A stretch of 64,000 nucleotides of DNA from Pratylenchus scribneri. Its lineage: Eukaryota > Nematoda > Chromadorea > Rhabditida > Pratylenchidae. Shown here piece by piece: positions 37,460 to 50,500 of this stretch. A model generated the notes under the pieces. The model searched no databases and had not been told where the DNA came from. It was given only the letters and a program-made list of their open reading frames with translations. The translations under genes and the position numbers were made by a program. Every line of letters starts with the position of its first letter. The stretch's first letter is position 1. The DNA is taken from NCBI GenBank assembly GCA_030063045.1, contig JAQSEB010000059.1, positions 1,364,001-1,428,000 of the forward strand, in the 5' to 3' direction.

Positions 37460-37636
37460 GTTAGATTATTTAGTTTAGTTTGTCTTTGAATCAAAGTTTT
37501 CTTTTATAAAAGAAAAGTAAAATTAATCAAATAAAAATGATAAAAATAATATTCAACATGCACGCAGGCAACGTTTAAATGATTAAAATGATGAAAATTA
37601 AAAATAAAATATTTATTCAAATTATAATAAATAAAA
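37460..37636 (-). promoter_or_regulatory. Intercistronic region of a probable coq-3/gdi operon
   Basis: Only 177 bp separate the coq-3 stop from the gdi ATG. An AATAAA on the minus strand (plus 37612-37617) lies about 20 bp past the coq-3 stop, and an AAAGAAAACTTTGATTCAAAG acceptor-like string lies 20-40 bp before the gdi ATG. This layout is what nematode operons show; trans-splicing itself is inferred. Confidence 0.6.
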
Positions 37637-38596
37637 TCATTCATGTCTATTACACGTATATGAAACGAGTGCATAATTTATTTGTGTAAAATTGCTCCAA
37701 TCCCATTGATTCATAAATGGATTGTATGTCAAACCGAGCACCGGTCCAACTCGGCACTGTTCATCCACAAGTAATTTGCGCAGTTCACCAGGTTGAACAA
37801 ATTTGTCATAATGGTGCAATCCTTTTGGCAAAATTCTCAGAATATCCTTAATTTTTGAAATATAAATCAAATATAAATGATTAATGAATTAACCTCTGCA
37901 GCAGTCAAAGCAAAAATCCTACTGAAGATTGTTCTATTGATTGTGGTGAAGAAAAGAGGCGAGTTTGGTTTTGCCAATTTGCAACAATTCTTTATAAATG
38001 ATGGCAGATCGTCGACATGCTCAACAACTTCCGATGCTATAATCCCATCAAATCCTAGTTTTTTCAATGTTAAAGTCAAAATTAAATTATATCATACTTT
38101 CAATGTTTGCTGTATCCATTGCCAATTCTTCCACAGTGGTCAGTGTAAAATTGATTTTGGATTGATAATCGCTAGGCATTGTATTCTTGAGTTTTTGACT
38201 TAACATAATTGCATTTTCCGTAGCATCTATTCCATCCACTTGAGCACCAAGACGAGCCAAACTCGTTGAAAGTATGCCAGCACCACAGCCAACATCGAGA
38301 AGGCATTTGCCATCCAATGGATATTGAGAAGTATTTGCTGGTGCATTCTAACAATTTTTTCATTTTTTTTTTTTGTATTTATAAGGTCTAAAAACCTTGA
38401 TAAAATGAGCCAATATCCAAGGAATCCTTAGCCTGTTGAATGTATGAAGTGGCCGAAATGCGCCTTTTTGTTCATCAAACCAATCCGCTGGATTAATATG
38501 CTCGAATTGTTGAAGATCGCTATGATGACTTAATTGCCGGATTTGACGTTTAATTATATGGTGTAAATTACTCAATTTTTTTGAGTTCAATAGCAT
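37637..38596 (-). CDS. coq-3: COQ3, ubiquinone O-methyltransferase
   Basis: The four-exon model on the minus strand is 38396-38596, 38098-38347, 37894-38054 and 37637-37846 (273 aa; all phases close). A basic N-terminus, [20 protein letters not shown], suggests mitochondrial import. Family blocks are [20 protein letters not shown], the SAM-binding motif [13 protein letters not shown], the acidic loop [28 protein letters not shown] and LGLTYNPF near the C-terminus. It performs both O-methylations in coenzyme Q synthesis at the inner mitochondrial membrane. An alternative start nine codons upstream (MYLCKFKVK) is possible. First gene of the putative coq-3/gdi operon; divergent from the PEDS1-like gene. 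Confidence 0.96.
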
Positions 38597-39269
38597 TTTT
38601 ACCTTAAATTTACATAGATACAATCGATATCAAAATCATATAATTTTCAATCCCCAATAAATTCCAAAATCGGCTAATCCGGCTTCCAATTCCAAATTCC
38701 AATTCCAACCCAACCAACCAACTCAAACTTCCCAATCCATTTTTTTCAGTTCTTCTTTCTTCTTTTCCATTTCTTTTCTTTCTTTTCTAATTTTTATTCT
38801 TTTGTTGATGATGCATTCGTTTTGAAAAATGTGGACCATTTAGGTTCATTTTCTGTCCATATATGGTCAGCAAAATGATCTTTCAATCGCCAAATTAATT
38901 GGCTTCTACTTTCAGCCCAGTGCTTGCTGCTATTGGGAGGATGTCTCACTTTATCAATTTGGCTCTGCTGCGGTTTGTTGACAGCAGCAACACGCCATAT
39001 TTCAACTGCAATTCCAAATCACTCATATTTTGTGCTTTTTTCTTATCAATTTTATCATATTTTGTTGATTTCCTCCTTTTTTTCCATGTAAAAACAATAA
39101 TCTCCAATTTTTAAGCCATAATCCTTGGATTTCTAGACGATTGGCCCCGTTTATTTCCATTGCAATCAATAAATAACATTCCCATTCATCACATCATTGG
39201 CTCTAATTAATCGAAGAGGCTATCATCAATTCTCCTCTCAAAAGTCAAAACCAAATCAATCAGTTAAAA
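38597..39269. other. Divergent spacer between coq-3 and the PEDS1-like gene
   Basis: Pyrimidine-rich around 38740-38800 on the plus strand. Both flanking genes initiate outward from it, so it should hold both promoters. No other feature supported. Confidence 0.5.
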
Positions 39270-40354
39270 ATGGATCAATTGAGCGATACCCCCTCATCTT
39301 CTTCCAATGAATTTGATCAAAAACATGATGGCGAAGAAGAACAATGTCCAAATATTGAAACGATGCCGGAGGATGATCCAAATGGAAACGTGAATACACG
39401 GATGGGCGAAGCAAAGCCACGTTGGGGACCAACGCATGCCGGAGCAAAACAGCTTGCATCCATGTATGGACGAGGTATAGTTATTATATAAGTTAGGAGG
39501 TAATTAACGGCCTAAATTCTAAAGGTAAACGGACACAGGAATTACTCTCAATTTGCATAACTTCTGGCCTCATCATATTCCTTCTATCCTCATTGCTTTT
39601 CCATATTCAACAAATGGATCCTTTCAAACTGTTCTTAGCAGCTTTTATTGGAATTTTGGCTGCTGATTTTATCTCAGGATTTGTGCATTGGGCCGCTGAT
39701 ACTTGGGGAACTGTGGACTCATTCATTGGAAGGGTAAGAATAAAATAATAAATCCATATCCATCTTATGTTTTTTTTTAATAGAATTTCATTCGCTCATT
39801 CCGCGAACATCACGTTGATCCCACGGCCATTACAAGACATGACTTCATTGAAGTCAATGGTGACAATTTCATGCTTTGCATTCCAAAATTGGCGCATATC
39901 GCCTGGCAACATTTAACGCTGACCAGTGATGAATTGGAACCGCTGCTGGTTTGGCATTGGTTTTGGTTTCTTCTTGGCATTTACGTGGCAATGACCAATC
40001 AAGTAAGTTTATGGATATTAGAATATTTATATTCTCATTTTGTAAGATTCACAAATGGTCGCACACTTATTTTGATTTGCCCGGTTGGGTGCTTTTCCTC
40101 CAACGATGTCAGCTCATTTTGCCCCGGCAACACCATAAAATACATCACATTTCGCCGCATGCTTGTCGATATTGGCAAGTGATTCATTTTATTTTAATAA
40201 AATTGTTATTTTGAATTTTAGCATCACCACAGGATGGCTTAACCCAACGCTGGATTTCATCGGATTTTGGCGTAAATTGGAGGCTATCATCAGTAAGCTG
40301 AGTGGATATCAACCGAGAGATGACGATTTGAAATGGGCATTCAAAATGGAATAA
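39270..40354 (+). CDS. Plasmanylethanolamine desaturase (PEDS1/TMEM189/Kua family)
   Basis: The five-exon model is 39270-39474, 39525-39733, 39784-40002, 40047-40174 and 40222-40354 (297 aa). Intron 4 has a GC donor (TATTG|gcaagt) and needs it to keep phase. An acidic Ser-rich head (about 65 aa) precedes membrane segments [20 protein letters not shown] and [19 protein letters not shown]. The His motifs of the family are [25 protein letters not shown] and [11 protein letters not shown], and the conserved end is [18 protein letters not shown]. The enzyme inserts the vinyl-ether double bond that makes plasmalogens, in the endoplasmic reticulum. Length and motif order match the family; no fused ubiquitin-conjugating part is present. 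Confidence 0.95.
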
Positions 40355-41379
40355 TTCAGGAATCATAAATTAAAAAAATCCCCAATATTTTCAAATTGTT
40401 CCCTTTTTCCTATTTAAAAACAACAAATTTTTGTATCTTTTTGCTCAAAAAATAAATATTAATGAAAAAGCCAAAGGCCGAATTATAATTTTATTGATTA
40501 CTAAGGAAGGAAAAGGGCAATGGACAATGAAAAAAAATAATGGGCACAATGAAAATGGACGAAAGGGGAGGGGGGAAGACCATCGGTCGGCAAATGTGAT
40601 GAATTATTAATTCATCCGAGCGCGGAATTGTGTGCCCATTCCCATCCTCATCAATTGGCTTTCATTTTAAGCCAGATGGTTTTAGGCTTATTTTACATCA
40701 AAATGAATAGAAAATCCGAATGACTTGAATTTGAATTTATTTCCTCCCTAAAAATCCTCTCCAACTTGCTTTTTAATGCCGGCAATAAACTACCGATGCC
40801 CCAGGCAATAAAACTTCCTTCCAAATCTCAGATCTGTCTGTCCAATTCCAATCCACCCCATTCTAAATTTTATTGTCTTCTCCGTAAACCCATCCCCCAC
40901 CGAAAATTCTGAGATGACTCCTTTTAGGACACTGTGAGGAAGATCGATTGGTGAAGGAAATTGGAGGATTGGGGCAAAAAGCGGCAATGTTTTGACAGAA
41001 TTGCGGCCGGACGCCGGAGGAGATGAGGAAAAAAAGGCGGCGACCTTTTTTTTCTCCCAATTGGTTTTAAGAAGGAAAAGGAAATGCGGACGAGGCAAAA
41101 AATGGTGGGGAATTGGCCGAGGGGAAACAGAAAAAGGTGTTGCCGATTAATGTGTCAGTCCCCATTTTGCCCTTGGCTCGCATCCATCCTTTTTTTTTTA
41201 TTTTTCAATTTTCATTCCCTCATATCGCGGTTCTCCCCTTTTAAGTGTGAGTCAAATGAGGAAAAGTTCTTCATCGGCTTCGTTCATCTCCATTCCAATT
41301 TTCGACGATTTTTTAGGGCTTTAATATTTTCAACCAACAAACAAACGAATTCCTTTTAGAATAGTTTTCACCCAAAAAA
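40355..41379. other. Intergenic spacer
   Basis: 3' flank of the desaturase gene, with AATAAATATT at about 40450, and 5' flank of wntless. Purine-rich around 40560 and 41000-41130. No exon supported. Confidence 0.55.
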
Positions 41380-44300
41380 ATGATTGGCTATGTAGTCGAG
41401 AATTTATCCAATCGAAAATTATTTGCACTCATTTCCATTCTGTCCATTCTTCAATGCATTTTCTTCCTTCTTGGTGCAATTTTTGGTGAGTTTTCAGTTT
41501 TTTAATGGGAAACACATTTACAATCTAAAAAACATTTAATTAATCGAAAACACAAATCAAAAACACATTTACAATCGGAAACACAATTTTAATTAAAAAT
41601 TCAGCTCCTGGTCCTTCCTCGTCAATGGAATTTGTGCTCACTGCTTGTGTGGACAAAAGTGCCGGCAAATCCGGTGATTGGTTTTATTTGCGACCTGAAA
41701 GGGTGAATTTTATTTGTACATTTTTATAAATTGTTTCATTAAAATCAGAGCATTTCCCTCTTTTTTTTCTATCAATCATAAATTGCCTCGGGCAAATTCA
41801 CTCCCCATCCCCATTTCTCCAATCATCAACGAGGAATCATTTTCCCTCCAATTACTGTACCTCTTTCAGCAGCTATCCATTTCCCTCTTTCTTTTCTTAT
41901 CAATCATAAATTGCCTCGGCAAATCCCCATTTCCAATCAACGAGGAATCTTTTTCCCTCCAATTACTGTACCTGTACCCTCTTTCCTTATTTCTTTTGAT
42001 GTAGGTCCAGCAGAAGGCATATCCTCTATTCCATTCCCTCTGTAGTCCGTACCGTACCAGCCTGTTTCCTAATTCCAAAAAATCTAAAATTTGAACATTA
42101 TTAAATTAAAAATCATGAGTTAAAATTTAAAACTATGAAATGTAAATTATATTTTTTAAAGAATTGTCTCATTGCCCCCGAATTCAAACAACACAAATCA
42201 CCCAGTCCGGATGCCCGTGATCTCGTTTTTATTGCCCAAATGCCGCATATGAGGAATAAAATACAGCTGGAATATTCACCACTTTTTCAATTTATGCTTG
42301 GTTTTCTCGACTTGGATTTTGAATTTTCACCGGAAGTAAAACCAACTTGTATGTTTTTGTTGTGTTTTAATTCTAATTTCAAATTTTAGCCGAAAATGTT
42401 TTAATCGATTTGGAGGTCAGACTTGGCTATCGACGTAAAGAGGATCCACCAACTCAATGGCGGGAAGTTTTGCCGACACAAAGAATTCAACGAACCACCG
42501 AATGTCAAATTAATCCGGAAAAGGTCGAATTGAGAAATTGTCCATTAAAATATAAAGTGTAAAGTCCAATATTTTCAGCTTCAGCAAGGCTTTTCTTTTA
42601 ATTGCTCTGTGCTCGACCTTTTTCAGGCAAGCTTTATATTATAATTATAAATTAATAATAAAATGCATTAAAAATTTTTTAAAATCTTTTAATAAAAATT
42701 TGATAATTATCATCTTTAGCTTGGTTCTTTGCCGCATCCATTTTATTTACTGAACATTCGAATTCCGTCCAATCAAACAATTTGCCAAAAAACCCAAAAC
42801 AAAGGTCCAAATTGTGCTTTTCCGGGACCACTTCGCGAACTTCGACTCATTGTAAGTTTTTAATTCAATCATTTTTCAAAATTTGCCTCAAAGGCAATTC
42901 ATCAAAATGGTGGTTTTACATTGGTTTGGCTTTGGCTGAAAACATTTCTTTGCCCTCTGATCCTATTTGCCCTCCGTTGGTATTGTCTCCGTGTCCAAGC
43001 ACTTCCCCGACCTGCAGTTTTGTTGGAGAAGGCAATTGCCGCAATTGGATTTGCAATGTTGATTCTAGATGGTCCTCACATCAAAATTATTACTAAATTT
43101 TTATTTGTATTTAAATTTTCAGTTCCAATTGAATGGTTTTCCTTCTGGTTTGATTTGCCTGCACTTCTCCTGTTCAGCGATATCCGTCAAGGCCTATTCT
43201 ACGCTGTTCTCTTCTCATTTTGGCTTATTTTTGCCGGCGAACATTTAATCGACAATCCAGCTCGAAACAATTTGGTTGGCATTTTCAGCAATTTAATTAA
43301 TTGAGTTTTTAATTAATTTCAGAAAAATTATTGGCGCAATCTTTCGCTGGTTCTGCTTGCCTCTTCTGCCCTACTTATCTACGACCTTTCGGAACGAGGC
43401 AGCCAATTGGCCAATCCATTCCATTCAATTTGGTCCCCTTCCGCCGATGGCCATCCTCATCTTGCCATCTTCTTCATTTTCCTTGGCATCACCTCAATCG
43501 GCCTCTACATCGCCTTTCTTTGCTACAAAATTTTCCGGGTTTGGACCAGTATTCGGGCAAAACGTGAAGCACAACCGTATTTGATGAGTGCGGAAAGGCG
43601 GCTCAAAGTCGATTCCATCATTTTCCGCTTCAAATTCCTCATGTTGCTGAGTTTGGCCTGCGCAATTTGCACAATTTCCTCCTATTGGATGCAACAAAAT
43701 GAGGAGGGATTGGTGGTGGTGGAAGCCGATGAAGCAGAAGATGAAGAAGAGAATAGAGGAAGGGAAGGATGGACATGGTCCTTTTTGGGCCGATTCTTCT
43801 CCATTTCGGCCAGTGCCTTTTTCACTGGGACATTAGGAATGTGGAATTTATACGTCTTTCTGTTACTTGCCCTTTATGCGCCTTCACATAAACATTACAG
43901 GACATCAAGAGGCAAGTTGTAATAAAGGGATATATGAGAATTTACCTTATTTATAATTTTTCTAAAAAATGAAAAAATTGAATATTATCTGAATTAAACT
44001 ATTGTAAACTAAAATGTTTGGGAAGTCTTTAATTAATCTTTCCAGAAACTAACCGGAACAAACTTAGATTAAAACTTTCTGGAATGCAACCGGAACAAAC
44101 TTAGATTAAAACTTTCCGGAAACTAACCGGAACAAACTTAGATTAAAACTTTCCGGAAACCAACCGGAACAAACTTAGATTAAAACTTTCCGGAAACTAA
44201 CCGGAACAAACTTAGATTAAAACTTTCCGGAAACCAACCGGAACAAACTTAGATTAAAACTTTCCGGAAACCAACCGGAACAAACTTAGATTAAAACTTT

Positions 44301-44650
44301 CCGGAAACCAACCGGAACAAACTTAGATTAAAACTTTCCGGAAACCAACCGGAACAAACTTAGATTAAAACTTTCCGGAAACCAACCGGAACAAACTTAG
44401 ATTAAAACTTTCTTTTCTCTTATAAAAACAAATCAATTCCCCCTTTTCTATTATTTCTGCACTTTTGGAAACACAAAATTTTGATTTTTTATCAAATAAA
44501 TTACACCGAATTAATAACAGATTAATTTGACCAATTTCAGCATTGAACGATGAGAACGAGGACTTGATGGATCAAGGAAATGGAGTGGGAATGGCATCTA
44601 CGGTGGATTCAACTCCAATGACGACATTTCTGAAGCCATCCACCGATTGA
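41380..44650 (+). CDS. mig-14: Wntless/MIG-14, Wnt cargo receptor
   Basis: The ten-exon model is 41380-41485, 41605-41702, 42162-42348, 42390-42523, 42579-42626, 42720-42851, 42894-43071, 43123-43274, 43323-43911 and 44541-44650 (577 aa). Introns 5 and 9 have GC donors. A first membrane segment lies at residues 13-36, followed by a long luminal domain with [10 protein letters not shown] and [19 protein letters not shown], then the conserved multi-pass region [98 protein letters not shown] and APSHKHY. It escorts lipidated Wnts from ER to cell surface. An acidic insert ([16 protein letters not shown]) before the last membrane segments is unusual. Intron 2 has an internal tandem duplication; intron 9 carries minisatellite S4. 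The exon 4 donor could instead lie slightly downstream. Confidence 0.95.
41753..41992. repeat. Tandem duplication in wntless intron 2
   Basis: Two adjacent imperfect copies (about 110-125 bp) share TATCAATCATAAATTGCCTC, CAACGAGGAATC and TTTCCCTCCAATTACTGTAC. Confidence 0.8.
44035..44412. repeat. 37-bp minisatellite S4 array, about 10 units
   Basis: Units contain AGATTAAAACTTTCCGGAAA followed by CCAACCGGAACAAACTT. The same unit occurs on the opposite strand at 61650-62110, and about one and a half diverged units at 11290-11375. It fills most of wntless intron 9. Confidence 0.95.
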
Positions 44651-44928
44651 TGAATGGAAAGAACATTTTCCACCCAATTTGATTAACATTTTCAATGATC
44701 TCATCATTCAGTGCATTTTATTATAACAATTCATCATTTTTGCTATTTAACATTTAATTTTTTAATAAATTGAAACAAAAACAATGCGAAAAATTTCAAT
44801 TAACCCAATCCAATTTCCTCCCTTTTTTCCGATTTGTCCTTGCTCCACTTTTCTCCCCTTTTTCGCTTGATCATAATTTGGTTTTGTTTGAAATTGATCA
44901 TATTTTCATATAAAGAATCGAGCTAAAT

Positions 44929-47017
44929 ATGCTCCCATTACACTTTTATGCCTTCATATTGACTTTATTATTCCAATTTCCATTCCAACCCATTACCATA
45001 ATTCTCGCCCAACTTTGTCCATTCTTTGGCGATTCTCAATGTCCTGAGGGTTTTCTGTGCCAATTTGATCGTTGTTTGGATGATTCTGGCCGGGAACCTA
45101 CCGCTGATTGTTCAAAATTGAAATGTGGTCCCGATGCGGAATGCAAAGGTGCCGGCAAATGTTTACCCTATGCCGGAAGACCTTGTGGGCGAAATGTGCT
45201 TGTAGGTGAAGGATTGGCCCGAGCAATTGTTTCGGACTGTGGACCACGGGGAAAATGCATTGGAGGCCGGTGCTCCACTGACAGTTCGTTTTGGAAAATA
45301 CAAGAAATTTATCCCAAATTAGTAATGATCAAGGAAAAAAGGATGTTACGAATGGGTACCGTCCAATGAATACCCGCTTTAGTTTTTGGCCATAGCTCAG
45401 CGAGGCGATAGCCAATTTAGGAAGGCAATATATCATTTGAAAGCCCTAAATATCTTCTAAATAATGGCCAAGTTGAATTTATAAAATTCACATTAAAAAA
45501 CAGATAAATCTCATTGAATGTAATGAATCCGAATTTCTTGGAAAAGCCACTTATTTTACAAATTGTTTTATATTTTCAAAAAAATTAGTTAAGCCACTTT
45601 TTAGAGGACCTTTAGAGCTTTCGAATGGTATATCGCCTTCCTGAATTGGTTAATACGTCGCAGAGATAAGGCCAAAAATACAGAAATAGGCAATAAATGA
45701 AAAGTCATGCTGCAAGAAAAAATGGCATTGAATTATTATTTGTGAAATTCTTTGATAACATTTCATCCTCATTGATGTAATAATTACTTTAAAGGATGCG
45801 CCGATGTCCTCTGCGATGATGCCACTGAAATTTGTCGCGATGGAATGTGTCAAAAATTGGCCTCCGTTCTTTGTTTTTCCCCCTTCGATTGTGGCCCTCC
45901 CTCCCTTTACGAATGCCTTCAGAATCGATGCCAACGTCGATTGGACACTTTGGGGCCCGCCTTTTCCCGTCCCACGCCAAAATGTGATCCTGGCGAAACG
46001 CTGAGTGGCGACAAATGCGTCAGTCAAGATGGATGTGCCCAATTGGTTTGCCCCCAGGGTCAAAGTTGCTTCAATGGCGCATTCTGTGTCCCATCGAGTG
46101 GCACGAATTGTGCCCATTCTGGGGAATGCCCCGATCAGAGTTTATGCAAAGAAGGGCGTTGTGTGCCGGATGTTTGCCTTCTAAAGTAGGCGCATCATTA
46201 CGGAACAGTCCAAATTGTCGCAGGGTCAATTTGGCGCCATTTATTATAATTCATCAAAGACTGAAATAATTTTGATGATTTTGGTATTAAATTAAAGAGT
46301 AGAATTTTGGCTATCTAATAATACTAATTTTATTTAAATTGGTTTAGAATTGATGAAATTATGCTCAAAAAATCACTGAAAATTTGGATAATCCATAGTA
46401 AAGGGCATTCTAAATGTTTTTTGGTCCACTAATTATTCTGTATAAATTTAATAAAATTAATATTCATTTGATAGCCTAAAGTCTCTTTAATTTGATATTA
46501 AAATTATCCAAATTGATTCAGCTTTGATAGGGCTATAATAAAAGGCGACAAGTTGGCTTTATTCCCAAATATATTCCATTTATTTGTCATTAAAGTGGAG
46601 GAAAATGTCCACCGGAACATGCATGTTCGTCAATGAGTCAACCGGAAGGGGAATGTCGCCATCTTCAAGGACTTATCTGTTCCCATTCGGCCGCTGCCGA
46701 AGACTGTCCCCCACCGTACTTTTGTATTGGAGGCGTTTGCACCAAGGATGAATGCCATCGAAAAGTGTGCCAAATTGGTCAGTTATTGGGATGTCTCCTT
46801 CTTGTTAAATTACTTTTTGTTAGGTGAACGATGTGATGGAGGAATTTGCATTCGAGTTGAGGGCAATTCTTGCCGTGATGCACTCAAAGATTGTGGTGAA
46901 CAATTTGCATGTACTGATGGATATTGCCGTGATCAAATCAGCGTTTATTTGGCGGTTAAGCAGACAGCAACAGCAGCCAATACTAATTTAGGTGTCCCCT
47001 CTTCAAATGGACAATGA
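44929..47017 (+). CDS. Secreted cysteine-rich protein with EB-like modules
   Basis: The four-exon model is 44929-45283, 45795-46185, 46596-46777 and 46824-47017 (373 aa; phases close). A signal peptide of about 27 aa ends ITIILAQ. The mature part is a series of six- to eight-cysteine modules with recurring C.....CP.G..C..G.C spacing: CPFFGDSQCPEGFLCQFDRC, CVSQDGCAQLVCPQGQSC, CSHSAAAEDCPPPYFCIGG and CRDALKDCGEQFACTDGYC. These resemble EB modules of nematode extracellular proteins; function unknown. Intron 1 holds a repeat B copy and intron 2 a MITE A copy. A frame-broken relic of exon 2 lies at 10101-10200. It begins 278 bp after wntless on the same strand; operon membership is possible but unproven. 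Confidence 0.85.
45380..45680. repeat. Dispersed palindromic repeat B, intron 1 of the EB-like gene
   Basis: Best-preserved copy: GGCCATAGCTCAGCGAGGCG and GGAAGGCAATATATCATTTG at the left, with TTTTTAGAGGACCTTTAGAG and GGTATATCGCCTTCCTGAAT as the inverted right arm. Confidence 0.8.
46205..46557. mobile_element. MITE-like family A, intron 2 of the EB-like gene
   Basis: Arms of about 150 bp: GGCGCCATTTATTATAATTC on the left and an inverted ATAATAAAAGGCGACAAGTT on the right. Inner pairs are TTTTGGCTATCTAATAATA and an inverted TTTGATAGCCTAAAG. It starts about 20 bp after the splice donor. Confidence 0.8.
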
Positions 47018-47537
47018 ATGAAGCAATTAATTATTATATTGAGATGTCGAAATGAATAAAAAGTTGAATAAAGTGTATTTAAAATATCCAAAAATTAAAT
47101 ATTTAAATAATAAATCCTCTCATCATCAATTTCCACTTAAATTCCCCTTTGCCTTTTTGTTGCCACCAAATTCGTCGAATGCGTTTTTGGGAGTTTTTCC
47201 AACTTCCGTAAATTATTATGAACCAGCCGATCGGTCGGCGGCCTCTCTCTCGTCCATCCATTCTCGGCAATCAATCAACGGAACCCCGTGGATGATGATT
47301 TTTTGGGAAAATGTGCGCGAATTGGTTGAGAAGAGGGGAATGTGGTTTGATTTGACGATTTACCGATGTGGGCGAATGGAAAAACGGCGCTCTGATTAAA
47401 ATAAGATGACCGACCATATGAGTAAAGAAGGATGTGAAAAAGGGTTTCTATTAGATATTTCTCACACTTTTTTCATCCAATCACAAAGCTCAATTTTCTA
47501 ATTAACCATTAAAAGGATTTGCAATATTTCCCAGAAT

Positions 47538-50500
47538 ATGGACAAATTATTGATGCCCATTGGCTCAACATCAGCATCGATGCCTATGGAGACGGAAACA
47601 AAAGTCCAAGTGGATCGTCGACGTCTTGAGGCAATGATTACGGGTAGAAATAAAGCTAGAATATAATTTTTGGACATAATTTGCCCTTTGAAAAGGTGAA
47701 ATGCCTGGAGAAAATGCCGAAACATTTTTCGCTCGTGTCGAACGCATAACTGGCGCCCGTGTTTGTTGGCCATCGAGGCTGAAAATTCGAGCAAAAACGA
47801 AAAAAGGCAAATTGACCCAATATTTCTAAATTGGCCATTAAATATTGTAGATCCATTCGTGAAATTGGCTGGACGTGCCCAGGATGTTCAAAAAGCAGCG
47901 GAAATTATTGGAATGCATTTGCGTGTAAAGGCGAGTTTTAAAAACTATGTGGATGTATAATTCGCGTTTTACGTTATTCGAAAAATACGAATCTATAAAA
48001 ATTACAACAATAAAATGCAAAAAATAAGAGGAATGAATCTAAGAAAAGGAGAATTGGTTCTCTGAAATGGGTACAGTATCCCATTGTGTTTCGTTATTGT
48101 ATATTTTACTTATGATGTTTTGGAAACATTCTGAATTAAATGTTTGGGGCAATTAAAATGTTTGGGGCAATTACAATGTTTGGGGCAATTACAATGTTTG
48201 GGGCAATTACAATGTTTGGAGCAATAAAATGTTTGGGGCAAATAAAATGTTTGGGGCAAATTAAATGTTTGGGGCAACTAAAATGTTTGGGGCAAATTAA
48301 AATGTTTGGGGCAAATTAAATGTTTGGGGCAATTAAAATGTTTGGGGCAAATTAAATGTTTGGGGCAATTAAAATGTTTGGGGCAAATAAAATGTTTGGG
48401 GCAATTAAAATGTTTGGGGCAAATTAAATGTTTGGGGAAATTAAAATGTTTGGGGCAATTAAAATGTTTGGGGCAAATAAAACAGGCGGAATTAAATGTT
48501 CGCCAAAATTTGCTTCCCATTTCTCTCAATAAATCAAACTAATTACCCTTTTTTCTTTAATCCATTTTAGCTAATAAAGTTAAATAAAATTGAACAATAA
48601 AATTTGGAATAGATACATTGTAAATTTTCAATGAATGAATAAAAATGAATTAAAATAGAATAAACTTTCACAAAATTTGGACTTCTTTCCTTCTAATCCC
48701 ATTCTCAAAAAAGAAAGAAAAGGCCACTCTGAAAATGGAAATCAGCCATTGTCTTCATTCCCAAATAATTGGACGAGGCGGTCGAAATACTCAACAGGTA
48801 TTTTGGCAAAAGGAATTTCATTTTAAACTGGTCGAAAAGATAATGCGCGACACCGGATGCCATATTCATTTTCCCGATTCGAACAAAATGCTGAGCCCGG
48901 CATTGGCACAGGCAAAAAATGATCAAGTCTCGATATCCGGATGCGCAAAAAATGTGGAAAAGGCCAGGGAAATGCTTAGGGTAAGGAAAGAGATGGAAAA
49001 AGACTTTGAATTGAGGGAAAATTTGGGAAAAAATTCAAATAATTTTTGGTAATTGTAGGCCTATTTAAGCCAATTATTAATAATTAATATTCCACCTTTA
49101 TTTTCCTTAAAGGCAATCGGTCCATTGGCAGTTTCCGTAAACATACAGTTGGCTTTGTCCCGCGGCAATTTGGGCGACATCCAATCCCGCCTGGATCCGG
49201 CCACATTGCAACGGCATTTTCCCCTTCCCCATCAACAAAATGGCAATGGAGAAGTGAGTGTTCAATTCAGTCCGCCACCTCCGATCGGTCCATCAATGTT
49301 TGGGGCACTGCATTTTGTGATGCGATCAAGTAGCCGTAATGAATTGGACATGCTTCGAGAATTTGGCCGCATTTGCCAAATGATCGGCGTTTTTGTGAGA
49401 CACCTTTTTAATAATATGAAAATGGAAGTGTTTATTATGTTATAGTTGGGTTTAACCAATTCTGACTTAGTTTTGAACCATTAAACCAAAATGGGTTTAA
49501 GCCGTTTAATACCCTTTTAATTGTTGACCAAACCATAACAAATTATATACCATTCAATGCGTTTTGACCAGCTCTATCCAATTTGGTTTTGGGTTTGTGG
49601 GTCTACAACAAAGCACTGAAGATTGAACCGGATTTCTTATAATATTTTCATCATTTAAAATGTTTTTTTTTTGCCAAATTAGCTATTTTCTTATAAAAAA
49701 AAATGACATTTTTAAGCCAACTGGGGCCGAATTGTTTTGTTGTTCCCAATTCGAAATTCGCCCATCCGCCCTTCCTTCGCTCAGTGCCGTCCGTTGGATT
49801 GCCTTCCGTACTAATACACAAATCCAATTGAATGCCCAAGGATTGCTCATTTCTGGACCACTTGAGGGCATTTTCATTGCTCGCAAATTTATGACCGTAA
49901 TTTGCTGCATTCAATCAAAAAAAATTAAGATTATTTTTGAAGGGTCTTTTGCCAGTTTCATTGCATTTTGAGAAGCCTCCAGAATTGGCGGCACCGTCTA
50001 CAATCATTCTACGGACATTGGAAAGGGAATTGGACGTACAAATTAGTGAAAAAAGAAGGCGAAAAGCTGGCACAAACAAAGGGGGAAGGGGAGGAGGAAA
50101 TGAAGCAAATAATGAGGAGGAAAAGGAATTCATCATAAACACTTATGAGGTGGGCAGATTGGATGGTATTTTTGTGGATTATCAAAGAATAATTTGACCA
50201 AATAGGTATGGCCTTAATAATTTGGCATTTACTGGAGATTAAATAAAAAAATAATTTAATCCAATTAGATTAGAAAAGTGTGCCATTGAATTGATAAATA
50301 TATTATCCTAAGAAATTGACAACTATTTTGGGCTTTGAGGATTGAATTGCCGAAAAAGTTTTTCATCTTTTTTTTCTTAAAACCATATAACTTGGCCATA
50401 ACAAAGTAATAAAGCTAATATGGTTAGAATAAGATTAAGACTTAACTTTCGGAACAGATGAATTTTTAAGGACCAATTTAATATGGCCGAAAAACGCAAA

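Noticed and set aside
47052..47399. 115-codon frame between the EB-like and Bicaudal-C genes
   Set aside because: No signal peptide, domain or splice link; lies in the spacer before the Bicaudal-C start.
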